Assembly: GCF_038562415.1 (NCBI RefSeq)
Contig: NZ_JBCFBA010000001.1
Location: 434,001-498,000 of the forward strand
Direction: 5' to 3'
DNA from: Solidesulfovibrio sp.
GTDB lineage: Bacteria; Desulfobacterota; Desulfovibrionia; Desulfovibrionales; Desulfovibrionaceae
Length of the DNA: 64,000 nucleotides
Positions 26,770 through 39,188 of the stretch are shown piece by piece. Position 1 is the first letter of the stretch; each line of letters starts with the position of its first letter. Made by a program: the position numbers and the translations under genes. The notes below the pieces were generated by a model that was not told the DNA's origin, ran no database searches, and was given only the letters and a program-made list of their open reading frames with translations.

Positions 26770-26859
26770 CCGCTCCTCCTCTCCCACGATCCCCACGATT
26801 TTCCAGCCTTGGAACTACCACCGGCCGGGCCGGGGCACAAGCGCCCCCGCCCGCCCCCT

Positions 26860-26888
26860 TTGACGAACGCGCCAACGCGCCGTATGAG
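26860..26888 (+). promoter_or_regulatory. sigma-70 promoter of rnpB
   Basis: TTGACG (26860-26865) and TATGAG (26883-26888) are 17 bases apart. The RNase P RNA begins 6 bases after the -10 box, as expected for a transcription start. Confidence 0.85.
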
Positions 26889-26893
26889 GAAAC

Positions 26894-27260
26894 GGGGAGT
26901 CGGACAGGCTGTCGTCGCGGGCCTTTCGGCCCGGGGAGGAAAGTCCGGGCTCCGCAGGGCGGGACGCTGGGTAACCCCCAGCGGGAGCGATCCCGGGAGA
27001 GCGCCACAGAAAGCAAACCGCCCGCGCGATCCCGCGCGGGTAAGGGTGAAACGGTGGGGTAAGAGCCCACCAGTTGCCGCGGTGACGCGGCAAGCTCGGC
27101 AAGCCCCGTTCGGAGCAAGACCAAATAGGAGGGCGTCAAGGCTGGCCCGGCCGTGCCCTCGGGTAGGTTGCTTGAGGCCGCGGGTAACCGCGGTCCTAGA
27201 GGAATGACGGCCGCCCCGGAATTTCCGGGGAACAGAACCCGGCTTATCGGCCGGCTCCCC
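26894..27260 (+). ncRNA. rnpB: RNase P RNA (bacterial type A)
   Basis: All landmarks of the catalytic RNA of RNase P are present in order: 5' P1 strand GGGGAGTCGG, GAGGAAAGTCCGGGCTCC (P4/CR I) at 26936, GGGTGAAACGGTGGGGTAAG near 27043-27062, AGAGGAATGACGGCCG near 27196, ACAGAACCCGGCTTATCGG near 27231 and the closing strand CCGGCTCCCC, which pairs with the 5' end. A run of seven T follows at 27261. The RNA processes the 5' ends of tRNA precursors with RnpA. The exact 3' end is estimated. Confidence 0.97.
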
Positions 27261-27292
27261 TTTTTTTCCACCGCCAACCCAAAGGAATCCCC

Positions 27293-28519
27293 GTGTCGGT
27301 GTGGACCGTGCTGCTCGCCGCCGGATCGGGCACCCGCCTGGCCGAGGCCTCGGGCGGCGTCAAGAAACAGTTCCTGCGCCTGGCCGGCAAGCCCCTCTAC
27401 TGGCGCGCCCTGACCACCTTCGCCAAATGCCCGGAGATGGCCGGCATCGTGGTCGTTTTTCCGCCGGACGAGCTGGACGAGGCCCGCCGGGAACTGGAGG
27501 CGCTTTTGGCCACGCACGACCCCGGCCTGGCCGTGGCCGTCACGGCCGGGGGGGCACGGCGCCAGGATTCCGTGGCAAACGGCCTGGCCGCCCTGCCGGC
27601 GGACTGCCGCACCGTGCTCGTGCACGACGCCGCCCGGCCCTTCGTCGACGCGGCCCTCATCGCCCGGGTCCTGGACGCCCTGGCCGCCGGGGCCGGCGCC
27701 GTCATCCCGGCCCTGCCCGTCACCGACACCGTCAAGGAGGTCCGCGACGGCCTGGTGGCGCGCACCCTCGACCGCGGCGCCCTGGCCGCCGCCCAGACGC
27801 CCCAGGGGTTCGACGTCCGCCTGTTGCGTCAGGCCTTTGCCCAGGCCGGCGAGGACGTTGACGTCACCGACGACGCGAGCCTGATCGAGCACCTGGGGCA
27901 GCCCGTGACCATCGTGGCCGGCTCGCCCGAAAACCGCAAAATCACCAACCCCGAGGATCTGGCCTTGCTCGCCGAACGCGCCGCCCCCGTCCATCCCGTT
28001 GTCGGCTACGGCTACGACGTCCACCGCTACGCCGATCCGCAAAAACCCGGCAAGCAGCCGGCCCGGCCCATGAAGCTCGGCGGCTACCCTATCCTCGGCG
28101 CCCCCGAGGTGCTGGCCCACTCCGACGGCGACGTGCTGCTCCATGCCCTCACCGACGCCATCCTCGGCTGCGTGGCCGCCGGCGACATCGGCACGCTGTT
28201 TCCGGACTCCAACCCGGATTTCGACAACATGGCCTCGGGCGTCTTCGTCAGCGAGGCGCTCCTCCTGGCCCGGTCCAGGGGCCTGACCATCAGCCACGTG
28301 GACCTGACCATCATCGCGCAAATCCCGCGCATAGGCCCCCATGCCCAGGCCATCCGCTTGAACGTCGCGGCGCTTCTGGGTCTCGACCGGTCCCGGGTCA
28401 ACGTCAAGGCCACCACCGAGGAGGGGCTGGGGTTTACGGGCGAAAAAAAAGGCATCAAGGCCGTGGCCGTGGTCACGGGCCTGCGCCGCCCCGTGGACGC
28501 GGACGCGCCCGCGCCCTGA
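27293..28519 (+). CDS. ispDF: bifunctional IspD/IspF (MEP isoprenoid pathway)
   Basis: The 408-residue protein fuses two enzymes. IspD (about 1-230: VLLAAGSGTRL, VHDAARPFVD, ALPVTDTVKEV, AAQTPQGF, TDDASLIEHLG) makes CDP-methylerythritol. IspF (about 240-408: VGYGYDVHRY with the zinc Asp/His pair, AHSDGDVLLHALTDAILG, DIGTLFPDSNP, TTEEGLGFTGE) makes the cyclodiphosphate. The fusion skips the IspE step between them, which another protein must supply. The GTG start has AAAGGA upstream. It follows rnpB directly. Confidence 0.97.
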   Translation: MSVWTVLLAAGSGTRLAEASGGVKKQFLRLAGKPLYWRALTTFAKCPEMAGIVVVFPPDELDEARRELEALLATHDPGLAVAVTAGGARRQDSVANGLAALPADCRTVLVHDAARPFVDAALIARVLDALAAGAGAVIPALPVTDTVKEVRDGLVARTLDRGALAAAQTPQGFDVRLLRQAFAQAGEDVDVTDDASLIEHLGQPVTIVAGSPENRKITNPEDLALLAERAAPVHPVVGYGYDVHRYADPQKPGKQPARPMKLGGYPILGAPEVLAHSDGDVLLHALTDAILGCVAAGDIGTLFPDSNPDFDNMASGVFVSEALLLARSRGLTISHVDLTIIAQIPRIGPHAQAIRLNVAALLGLDRSRVNVKATTEEGLGFTGEKKGIKAVAVVTGLRRPVDADAPAP

Positions 28520-28548
28520 GGCAAGCCCCCGCCGAGGTTTCCCAGGCC

Positions 28549-28857
28549 ATGGCCCCGACCGCCGAACCATCCCCCCCGCCGCCGGTCAAGCTCAACAGCG
28601 CCCGGCTTCGCACCTGGCGGGCCCTTTTCGCCAATCCGCCCCGCTCGGATATCGCCTGGGACGAGGTCACGGCGCTCGTCCGGGCCCTTGGCGGCCGGGA
28701 AATCCACCACCACCAGAAGACCACCGGCTCGCGGGTCCGCTTCCTGCTCGGCGGGGTGAAAGGTTTTTTCCACCGGCCGCATCCGGAAAACGTGCTGGGA
28801 AAACTCTGCGCCGCCGATGTCCGGGAATTTCTCGTCCGGGCCGGCGCGGCCGCTTGA
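28549..28857 (+). CDS. hicA: HicA-like mRNA interferase (possibly altered active site)
   Basis: The 102-residue protein has a Pro-rich start and then a HicA-type dsRBD fold (about 37-98: WDEVTALVRALGGREIHHHQKTTGSRVRFLLGG...FHRPHPENVLGKLCAADVREFL). HicA toxins cut mRNA and need a His in a GSH-like position; here that place reads GSR, with a His cluster six residues before. The toxin may be inactive or use another His. A HicB-like gene follows at once, as in hicAB pairs. Confidence 0.8.
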   Translation: MAPTAEPSPPPPVKLNSARLRTWRALFANPPRSDIAWDEVTALVRALGGREIHHHQKTTGSRVRFLLGGVKGFFHRPHPENVLGKLCAADVREFLVRAGAAA

Positions 28858-28871
28858 ACCTTGGGGGGAAC

Positions 28872-29090
28872 ATGGCCACCGACACCTGCTACGCCACCTA
28901 CAAGGGCTACTGCCTGGAATGCCGGGCCGAGGACGGGGGACTGCACGGCCGCATCGCCGGCATCCGCGACGTGGTGACCTTTCACGGCGCCACGCCCGAG
29001 GCCCTGCAACGGGCCTTCGAGGAGGCCGTGGACGACTACCTGGCCGTGTGCGGCGAGGCCTGCCTGGCGCCGGACCCGGCCGGCCGCTGA
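28872..29090 (+). CDS. hicB: HicB-like antitoxin (no DNA-binding tail)
   Basis: The 72-residue protein is a single HicB domain: YKGYCLECRAEDGGLHGRIAGIRDVVTFHGATPEALQRAFEEAVDDYL. HicB neutralises HicA by binding it. The C-terminal helix-turn-helix or ribbon-helix-helix tail found in many HicB proteins is missing, so autoregulation must work another way, if at all. The ATG at 28872 follows GGGGGG; a TTG at 28854 overlaps the hicA stop. Confidence 0.8.
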   Translation: MATDTCYATYKGYCLECRAEDGGLHGRIAGIRDVVTFHGATPEALQRAFEEAVDDYLAVCGEACLAPDPAGR

Positions 29091-29162
29091 CCGCGCTCCG
29101 CCTCGGTTTTCCGACCAATGGTGGCGTCCTTGCGACGTCGGCCTCGTCGTAACGCCGCCTAG

Positions 29163-29191
29163 TTGACAATAATTTTCATTTTCAATACCAA
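29163..29191 (+). promoter_or_regulatory. promoter overlapped by a Fur-box-like site
   Basis: An AT-rich island in GC-rich DNA carries TTGACA (29163-29168) and, 17 bases on, TACCAA. The 19 bases at 29165-29183 (GACAATAATTTTCATTTTC) match the classic Fur consensus GATAATGATAATCATTATC at 14 of 19 positions. The site would let iron-bound Fur block the MoxR/VWA operon, whose first codon is 134 bases downstream. Confidence 0.6.
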
Positions 29192-29324
29192 TTGCGCCAC
29201 CCGGATCGCCCGCCCCTGGGGCCTCGCCCGCGCGTCGGCCGGCCCGGAAGTCCGCGCCGGGTGGGCGGCGTGTTCCTGCTCCGCAAGGCGGACGGTCCGG
29301 CATCAACCTTTCGGAGGCTTTTCC

Positions 29325-30308
29325 GTGATTCCATCCCAGATCGCCCGTGCCCTCGAAACGCTGCTCGCAGCGCGCCAGCCCGTGTTCCTCTGGGGGCCGC
29401 CGGGCGTGGGCAAAAGCCAGGTGGTGGCGCAAACCGCCGCCGCCCTGGACCTGCCCCTGATCGACATCCGGGCCGTGCTGCTCGATCCCGTGGACCTGCG
29501 CGGCCTGCCGCACATCGGCCAGGACGGGCGCACCCACTGGCGCGCCCCGGCCTTTCTGCCGACCGGCGGCCAGGGCGTGCTGTTCCTCGACGAACTCAAC
29601 GCCGCCCCGCCGCTGGTGCAGGCCGCCTGCTACCAGCTCATCCTCGACCGGGCGCTCGGCGAATACCGCCTGCCCGACGGCTGGCGCGTGCTGGCCGCCG
29701 GCAACCGCGACCAGGACCGGGCCGTCACCCACCGCATGCCCACGGCCCTGGCCAACCGTTTCGTGCACCTGGATTTCGAACCCCACCTGGAGGATTGGAT
29801 CGCCTGGGCCGAATCGTCCGGCATCCGGCCGGAAGTCGTCGCCTTCCTGCGCCTGCGCCCGGCCCTGCTCCACGATTTCGACCCGGCCCGGGCCGAGCGG
29901 GCCTTCCCCTCGCCGCGCACCTGGGCATTCGTCTCCGGCGTGCTTTCGGCTCGGCCCGACGGCCGGGTGGAGCGCGAACTGCTGGCCGGGGCCGTGGGCG
30001 AGGGGGCGGCCGTGGAATTGGCCGCCTTTTTGCGCCTGTGGCGCGAGCTTCCCGACACCGACGCCGTGCTGGCCGATCCCGAAACCGCGCCGGCGCCGAA
30101 CGATCCGGCCGTGGCCCAAGCCATCTGCGAGGCCCTCGGGCGCCTGGCCAGCGCCGAAACCATGCCGGCGCTCTCGCGCTACGCCGCCCGGCTGCCGGCG
30201 GAATTCGGGGTGCTGCTCATGCGCGAGGCCGCCCGCCACGACCAGGCGATCGTCGCCACCGACGCCTTCGCCACGTGGGCCCGCGCCAATGCCGAGGTTC
30301 TGGCGTGA
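29325..30308 (+). CDS. MoxR-type AAA+ ATPase
   Basis: The 327-residue protein has Walker A GPPGVGKS (about residue 24), then VDLRGLPHIG and Walker B VLFLDELNAAPP (about 84), and sensor 1 VLAAGNRDQD. MoxR ATPases act with VWA proteins as chaperones that insert metal or mature enzyme complexes. The next gene encodes such a VWA protein. The GTG at 29325 with CGGAGG seven bases upstream is chosen over earlier in-frame starts. It overlaps the next gene by GTGA. Confidence 0.92.
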   Translation: MIPSQIARALETLLAARQPVFLWGPPGVGKSQVVAQTAAALDLPLIDIRAVLLDPVDLRGLPHIGQDGRTHWRAPAFLPTGGQGVLFLDELNAAPPLVQAACYQLILDRALGEYRLPDGWRVLAAGNRDQDRAVTHRMPTALANRFVHLDFEPHLEDWIAWAESSGIRPEVVAFLRLRPALLHDFDPARAERAFPSPRTWAFVSGVLSARPDGRVERELLAGAVGEGAAVELAAFLRLWRELPDTDAVLADPETAPAPNDPAVAQAICEALGRLASAETMPALSRYAARLPAEFGVLLMREAARHDQAIVATDAFATWARANAEVLA

Positions 30309-31636
30309 ACGGCCCCGATCCCGTGACCAGGAAACTGAGCCGGGCCAGGATGGAGCTGGTGCTGGCCCATCCCTTCTTCGGGGCCATGGCCCTGCGGCTT
30401 TCCCTGCGCGAGGACACGGGCTGCCGCGATCTGTGGACCGACGGCGTGACGCTCGGCTACAACCCCAACGCCCTGGCCGGCCGCGACGAGGAAGAGGTCA
30501 CCTCCCTGCTGGCCCACGTGATCCTGCACGTTTCCTTCGAGCACCACCTGCGCCGGCGCGGACGGGACAAGACGCTGTGGAACAAGGCCTGCGACTTGGC
30601 CATAAACGGCCTGCTCGTGGAGGCCGGCTTCACCCTGCCCAAGGGCTCCCCCTTCGAGGCGGCCAGGACGGGGTTGACGGCGGAGGCCATCTACGCCTCC
30701 CTGGCCGCCGACCTCGAGGAACGGCCCGGCGGCGGCGGCGGCAAGCCGGCCAGACGCCGGGAGGCGGCCTCGCCCGAGGCCCTGGGCGGCGGCGAGGGAA
30801 GCGCCCCCTTTGCCGGCAAGACGCCCGAGGCCACGGCCGCCAAGGACGCGCCGGACATGGCCCGGGCGAAAAAGGCCCGCCAGTCGGCCAGCGGGGACAA
30901 GGACGCCCCGGACAAGGCCCGCGACGGCGCGCCCGGGGCCATCGCCGGCGAGGTGCGCGACCATCCCGACCTTGCCGGCGACCCGAGCGAGGCCAAGGCC
31001 CGGGACCTGGCGGCCAGGGTGCGCCAGGACGTCGGCCAATCCCTGCGCGCGGCGGCCGACATGGGCAACCTGCCGGGAAACCTGGCCCGGCATCTGGGCG
31101 AACTGAGCCGGCCGAAACTCCCCTGGGCCACGCTGCTGCGTCGCTTCGTCCTGTCCCGGGCGGTTGGCGACTTCACCTGGTCGCCGCCCAACCGTCGCCA
31201 CATCCATGCCGGGCTCTACCTGCCCTCGCCGCGCAGCCAGACCCTCGGCGACGTGGTGCTGGCCATCGACACCTCGGGCTCGGTGGGAAGGGCGCTGCTG
31301 GCGGCCTTTTGCGCCGAACTGTCGGCGATCCTCGATGTCTGCGACGCCCGGCTGGTCGTCTATTTCTGCGACGCCGCCGCGTCCCAACCCGTGATCCTCA
31401 CGCGAAACGATCCACCGCTTTCGCTGTTTCCCACGGGCGGCGGCGGCACGGACTACCGGCCGGTGTTTCTTCGCGTCGCGGCCGAAGGCCTGCGACCGGC
31501 CTGCCTGATCTATTTGACGGACCTGCAATGCGACCGTTTTCCCGACGAGCCGGACTATCCCGTGCTCTGGGCCGCGCCGCCCGGGTCCGGCAACCGGCCG
31601 CCCTTCGGCGAGGTCCTGGAACTTCCCCCCCTGTAG
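30305..31636 (+). CDS. VWA-like protein with DUF2201 metallopeptidase-like domain
   Basis: The 443-residue protein has an N-terminal DUF2201 domain (about 10-140) with an HxxxH-like stretch in LLAHVILHVSFEHHLR. A charged, Ala/Lys-rich linker follows (about 140-240). The C-terminal VWA-like domain (about 320-443) has the MIDAS start AIDTSGSVG and GGGGTDYRPVF. It is the partner of the MoxR ATPase in the preceding gene; the GTG start overlaps that gene's stop. The pair may mature a metalloprotein. Confidence 0.9.
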   Translation: MNGPDPVTRKLSRARMELVLAHPFFGAMALRLSLREDTGCRDLWTDGVTLGYNPNALAGRDEEEVTSLLAHVILHVSFEHHLRRRGRDKTLWNKACDLAINGLLVEAGFTLPKGSPFEAARTGLTAEAIYASLAADLEERPGGGGGKPARRREAASPEALGGGEGSAPFAGKTPEATAAKDAPDMARAKKARQSASGDKDAPDKARDGAPGAIAGEVRDHPDLAGDPSEAKARDLAARVRQDVGQSLRAAADMGNLPGNLARHLGELSRPKLPWATLLRRFVLSRAVGDFTWSPPNRRHIHAGLYLPSPRSQTLGDVVLAIDTSGSVGRALLAAFCAELSAILDVCDARLVVYFCDAAASQPVILTRNDPPLSLFPTGGGGTDYRPVFLRVAAEGLRPACLIYLTDLQCDRFPDEPDYPVLWAAPPGSGNRPPFGEVLELPPL

Positions 31637-31645
31637 GAGAACGCC

Positions 31646-32104
31646 ATGCTCATTACCTGGCACATCGAGAAAAAACGCGGCAACCTGCGGCCGGAACTGT
31701 CCTATTCGGTCATTCTGGAAGGCCATGAAAAAGGCCTGGCCCTGCCCTACGTGCGGGTGCAATCGACCATTCCCGAGCCGCCGGCCGCCTGGCAGGCCCA
31801 CTGCCACCCCGGCGAGCACGAGCGGGCCGGGGCCGCGCCGGCCGGCTGCTACAGCCTGGCCACGCCCAGCCACGCCATGCGCGGCACGGGCCAGACCTTG
31901 CGTCTGCCCTGGCGGGCGGACAACCGCTATCCCGAGGTGGTGGCGTCGTTTCGCCAATTGCGGGAGGCATTCGAAGCGGAACTGGCCGCGGCCCGGGCCA
32001 GCGAGCCCATGGACGAGGGCGGGGAACTGAGCGTTTCCCTGGAGCTCAAGCGCGACATGGCCCTGGCCATCGTGGCCGACCGGCTGTTGCGCCTGGCCAC
32101 GTAG
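31646..32104 (+). CDS. unknown protein in the MoxR/VWA operon
   Basis: The 152-residue protein begins MLITWHIEKKRGNLRPELSYSVILEGHEKGLALPYV and has a helical C-terminal half. It carries no signal peptide or membrane segment. I do not recognise a family. It starts 9 bases after the VWA gene with a TAGGAGAA ribosome site, so it belongs to the same operon and may be a substrate adaptor or target. Confidence 0.8.
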   Translation: MLITWHIEKKRGNLRPELSYSVILEGHEKGLALPYVRVQSTIPEPPAAWQAHCHPGEHERAGAAPAGCYSLATPSHAMRGTGQTLRLPWRADNRYPEVVASFRQLREAFEAELAAARASEPMDEGGELSVSLELKRDMALAIVADRLLRLAT

Positions 32105-32111
32105 CGGCCCC

Positions 32112-32144
32112 GCCCGCGCCGGATTCGCCAAACCCGGCGCGGGC
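32112..32144. terminator. GC hairpin between convergent genes
   Basis: A perfect 11-bp stem (GCCCGCGCCGG at 32112-32122, CCGGCGCGGGC at 32134-32144) lies between the convergent MoxR-operon and pgi stop codons. It has no U-tract in either direction but could end transcription from both sides with Rho. Confidence 0.55.
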
Positions 32145-32159
32145 GAGAAAAGCCCGGGC

Positions 32160-36343
<4,184 letters not shown>

Positions 36344-36472
36344 GTGGCGACCTCCTTGGCGGATGCAACGGCCCCGGGTCGGGATGCAGCCCGAGGCGTA
36401 CCACGCCTAGCACGGCGGGGGGCGGAATGCACGCCCGGCACGGTGGCCACGCCGTCGATCGCGGCCGTAGCC

Positions 36473-38242
36473 TCAGGCCGGCGGCACGGGCTGGCCGAGG
36501 GAGGCCACGGCCGTGGCATAGGCGGCGCGCAGCGCCTCCATGTACACCGCGTCCACGGGCCCCTTCCAGGTCGTGACTTCGGCAAAGCGCTTGGGAATGC
36601 GCGTGGCCGCCGGATCGTAGCCGGTGCGCATCTTTTGGCGCCACCTGGCCCGGCGGGCGTTCTCGGCGGCGGCGTCGATGTTTTGGGCCAGTTCCCCGTG
36701 GCCCAGGCAGGTGAGCGCGGCGGCCACGACCTCGGGCTTGTAGACCTCCCGGGCGAACAGGCAGGCCACCAGCGAGGTCAGCAGGACGCGTTCGCGTTCG
36801 TCGTCGACCAGGAACCTGACCACGGCGGCCACGTCCTTTTCCTTGTGCTTCTGGTCGTAGGAATAGGCCCCGGTGTCCAGGTGGGAATGGCGGAAGGCCA
36901 CGGTCTGGGAGGCGAAATAGGTTTCGCCCGTGGCGTAGCCGGCCATCTCCTGGCCGAGCACGCAGGCGAAATCCTCGCCGCCGTAGATCTTGGCGGCGTG
37001 GAGCGCCCCCTGGCCCAGGGCGGCGTAGAAGTCACCCGCCTTGTGGCCAAGCAGCCACATGGCCCGTTTGAAGGCGGCCGCGTCGCCGAAGGCCAGCTTC
37101 ACCTCGGTTTCCTTTTCGGAAACGAGCCCCTTTTGCGTGGCTTCCACGGCCCAGGCCAGGGCCACGCCGGCGGAGATGATGTCCAGGCCCTGCCGGTCGG
37201 CCATGTCGTTGATGGCCAGGACCTCGGACGGATCGGTCACGCCGAGCATGGGGCCGGCGGCGAAATTGGGCTCGTGGTCGTAGGCCACCTGGTGGATGGC
37301 GAAGCGGTGGGAGGCGGAAAACATCTCGCGCACCATGCCCACGTGGATGCAGCCCACCGGGCAGCCGGCGCAGGCGGCGTTGTGCATGAGCAGTTTTTCG
37401 GCGAAAGCCTCGCCGGAGACCTTGTCGGCCTCGGGGTCGCTGGTGGCCGTCAGGTTGCGCCAGGGCAGGGACTTCAGCGCGTTTAAGGGCAGGACGTTGG
37501 CCGGGGTGCCCAGGTCGTGGTATTTCTCCATCATCCCGGACGCGGTGACCTTTTCGTGGATGTCCTTAAAGAGCTTGGGGTAGCTTTTGTCCTCGGGCAG
37601 GGCCAGGTCGCCGTCGCCCATGAGCACCACGGCCTTGCAGTTCTTGGCGCCAAGGACCGCCCCGGCGCCCAGGCGGCCGAAGTGGCGGTAGGTGTCGACG
37701 TTGATGCAGGCGTAGGCGCTGCCGTTTTCCCCGGCCGGGCCGATGCGCAGGATGCTGCGGTGGCCCGAGGCCCCGGCGGCGATCTTGCGCAGCAGTTTGC
37801 CCGTGGTGAAGACGTCGGCCCCGCGCAGGTAGTGGACGTCGAGCAGTTCGATGCGCCGGGAGCCGACCACCAGGGTGGACAGCCGGGCCGCCTTGCCGGT
37901 CAGGACCAAGGCGTCGTAGCCGGCGAACCGCAGCGACAGCGCCGAGCGCCCCCCGGCGTGGGACTCGGCGTAGTTGTTGTTGTAGGGGGATTTGAAGCCG
38001 CACACGGTCTTGCTCATCAGCGGGAAATAGCCCGTGGCCGGGCCGATGGCGAAAATGAGCGGCTGGCCCGGGTCAAAGGGATGGGCCTCGGGCAGGCCGT
38101 ACTTCTCGTAGAGCAGCGCGGCCAGGCCCGAGCCGCCGATGACGTCCAGGCGGCCGGGAACCAGCCGGATGTCGGCCCGGGCGGCCGTCAGGTCGTACAC
38201 CAGGACGCGAAAGAGGTTCTTGTCGTTATTTTCCGGCGACAT
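36473..38242 (-). CDS. aldehyde:ferredoxin oxidoreductase family protein (tungstopterin)
   Basis: The 589-residue protein has the AOR layout. An N-terminal cofactor domain contains GGSGLAALLYEKYG and TGYFPLMSKTVCGFKSPYNNNYAESHAGG; RLGAGAVLGAKNCKAVV follows. The [4Fe-4S] ligands are CAGCPVGC (about residue 291) plus a late Cys (LLTSLVACLF, about 507). AOR enzymes hold tungsten or molybdenum between two pterins and oxidise aldehydes to acids with ferredoxin. It overlaps a polyferredoxin gene by 17 bases, its probable electron acceptor. The aldehyde cannot be told. Confidence 0.94.
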   Translation of the reverse strand: MSPENNDKNLFRVLVYDLTAARADIRLVPGRLDVIGGSGLAALLYEKYGLPEAHPFDPGQPLIFAIGPATGYFPLMSKTVCGFKSPYNNNYAESHAGGRSALSLRFAGYDALVLTGKAARLSTLVVGSRRIELLDVHYLRGADVFTTGKLLRKIAAGASGHRSILRIGPAGENGSAYACINVDTYRHFGRLGAGAVLGAKNCKAVVLMGDGDLALPEDKSYPKLFKDIHEKVTASGMMEKYHDLGTPANVLPLNALKSLPWRNLTATSDPEADKVSGEAFAEKLLMHNAACAGCPVGCIHVGMVREMFSASHRFAIHQVAYDHEPNFAAGPMLGVTDPSEVLAINDMADRQGLDIISAGVALAWAVEATQKGLVSEKETEVKLAFGDAAAFKRAMWLLGHKAGDFYAALGQGALHAAKIYGGEDFACVLGQEMAGYATGETYFASQTVAFRHSHLDTGAYSYDQKHKEKDVAAVVRFLVDDERERVLLTSLVACLFAREVYKPEVVAAALTCLGHGELAQNIDAAAENARRARWRQKMRTGYDPAATRIPKRFAEVTTWKGPVDAVYMEALRAAYATAVASLGQPVPPA

Positions 38243-38675
38243 GGCAGCTCTCCAGGCAGGGCGCGGCCGGGTCGGCGGCCTCCACCAGTTCCAGGCAGTC
38301 GTGGGGGCAAAAGGGGATGCACTGGCCGCAGTGCAGGCACACGGCCGGGCTTCCGGCCGCGTCCAGGTTGATGGCCTCCACCGGGCAGGCGGCGGCGCAC
38401 TGGCCGCAGCGCACGCACAGGGATTTTTTGAGCGTCACCCCGCCGCCGGCCTTGCGTTGGGCCATGGCCCCGGTGGGGCAGGCAACGGCGCAGGGGGCGG
38501 GGTCGCAGGCCAGGCAGAGGACGGCCTGGTAACCGCTGGACACGCCGCCCGTGGACCGGATGCGGATGCCGGCGGTGTTCCAGGAGAAGCTTTTATAGAC
38601 AAGCCTGGCGCAGGCCAGGGAACAGGAATGGCAGCCGATGCAGCGCTCCATCCGCAGGGCGCGGTGTATTTTCAT
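38226..38675 (-). CDS. polyferredoxin partner of the aldehyde oxidoreductase
   Basis: The 149-residue protein has four iron-sulfur cluster motifs: CIGCHSCSLAC, CLACDPAPCAVACP, CVRCGQCAAACP and CLHCGQCIPFCP. The layout is that of the electron-transfer subunit found beside AOR genes (HycB/DMSO-reductase FeS-subunit type). It would carry electrons from the tungsten enzyme at 36473-38242, which it overlaps. An AAGGAG site lies upstream of the ATG at 38675. Confidence 0.94.
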   Translation of the reverse strand: MKIHRALRMERCIGCHSCSLACARLVYKSFSWNTAGIRIRSTGGVSSGYQAVLCLACDPAPCAVACPTGAMAQRKAGGGVTLKKSLCVRCGQCAAACPVEAINLDAAGSPAVCLHCGQCIPFCPHDCLELVEAADPAAPCLESCHVAGK

Positions 38676-38818
38676 GGAAGCGGGCTCCTTTGGCCAGAAG
38701 TCAAAAAAGACATAAGAGTTCCGGGGGATTCCAATAGGCACCCTGGCAGACACGCAAGGCCCGGTCAACCGTGTTTCCACGGCAATCCGGCTTTTTGCTC
38801 GAAACGGGCCCGACCTCC

Positions 38819-38847
38819 TTGACCAGGCCCTCGATTGCGCCTATAGA
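38819..38847 (+). promoter_or_regulatory. sigma-70 promoter of tRNA-Ala
   Basis: TTGACC (38819-38824) and TATAGA (38842-38847) are separated by 17 bases. The mature tRNA starts 14 bases after the -10 box. Confidence 0.85.
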
Positions 38848-38860
38848 CCTTCTTCCCAAC

Positions 38861-38936
38861 GGGGGCGTAGCTCATCTGGGAGAGCGATGCGTTCGCAACG
38901 CATAGGTAGTGGGTTCAAGTCCCATCGCCTCCACCA
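38861..38936 (+). tRNA. tRNA-Ala, anticodon CGC
   Basis: The 76-base gene folds as a complete tRNA with encoded CCA. The acceptor GGGGGCG pairs with CGCCTCC and contains the G3:U70 wobble that identifies tRNA-Ala. The D-arm is GCTC...GAGC, the anticodon arm is ATGCG-TTCGCAA-CGCAT (anticodon at 38894-38896), and the T-arm is GTGGG-TTCAAGT-CCCAT. It reads GCG codons. Its last 20 bases are the left attachment site of the element at 38917-48571, so the 3' end is the element's copy and the gene stays whole. Confidence 0.97.
38917..38936. repeat. attL core (20-bp direct repeat, left copy)
   Basis: AAGTCCCATCGCCTCCACCA forms the end of the T-arm, the 3' acceptor strand and CCA of the tRNA-Ala gene. 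The identical sequence recurs at 48552-48571, which marks the crossover region of the integrase. Confidence 0.95.
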
Positions 38937-38988
38937 CCGGCATAGAACAGGGTAGTCCAATATGGACTTCAAACCCTGAAAATCCCTG

Positions 38989-39025
38989 ACAAAGCTGGGC
39001 TAGCAATAGTCCAGCTTTGTCTTTT
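38989..39025 (+). terminator. replacement terminator after the tRNA, inside the element
   Basis: ACAAAGCTGG / CCAGCTTTGT arms (38989-38998 and 39011-39020) are followed by CTTTTC. The hairpin stands 52 bases after the tRNA and can end its transcript, now that the original terminator has been pushed to 48581. Confidence 0.75.
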
Positions 39026-39062
39026 CCCGTCTTTTGACATCCAACATTTATCGGGTATCAAA

Positions 39063-39173
39063 CCGTACACGGCGGCCATTTTTCGGCCCGACCGTACACG
39101 GGGGTTATCCGAGTCCCGTACCGTGTTTTGAACCGCGTACCCGCCCCCTACGCTGCCGTACACGGCCGTACAC
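39063..39173. repeat. CCGTACAC repeats beside attL (likely integrase/excisionase arm sites)
   Basis: The 8-mer CCGTACAC occurs at 39063, 39092, 39156 and 39166, three times as CCGTACACGG, between attL and the integrase gene. A fifth copy lies at 48478, just inside attR. Arm-type sites of tyrosine integrases are short repeats that flank both att cores in this way. The copies nearest int may also let the integrase or AlpA protein control the int promoter. Confidence 0.65.
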
Positions 39174-39188
39174 CAGGAGGATGGAGCT

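Noticed and set aside
29163-29324. Longer N-terminus of the MoxR protein
   Set aside because: The extra codons include the promoter and Fur-like site and have no ribosome site; the GTG at 29325 has CGGAGG.
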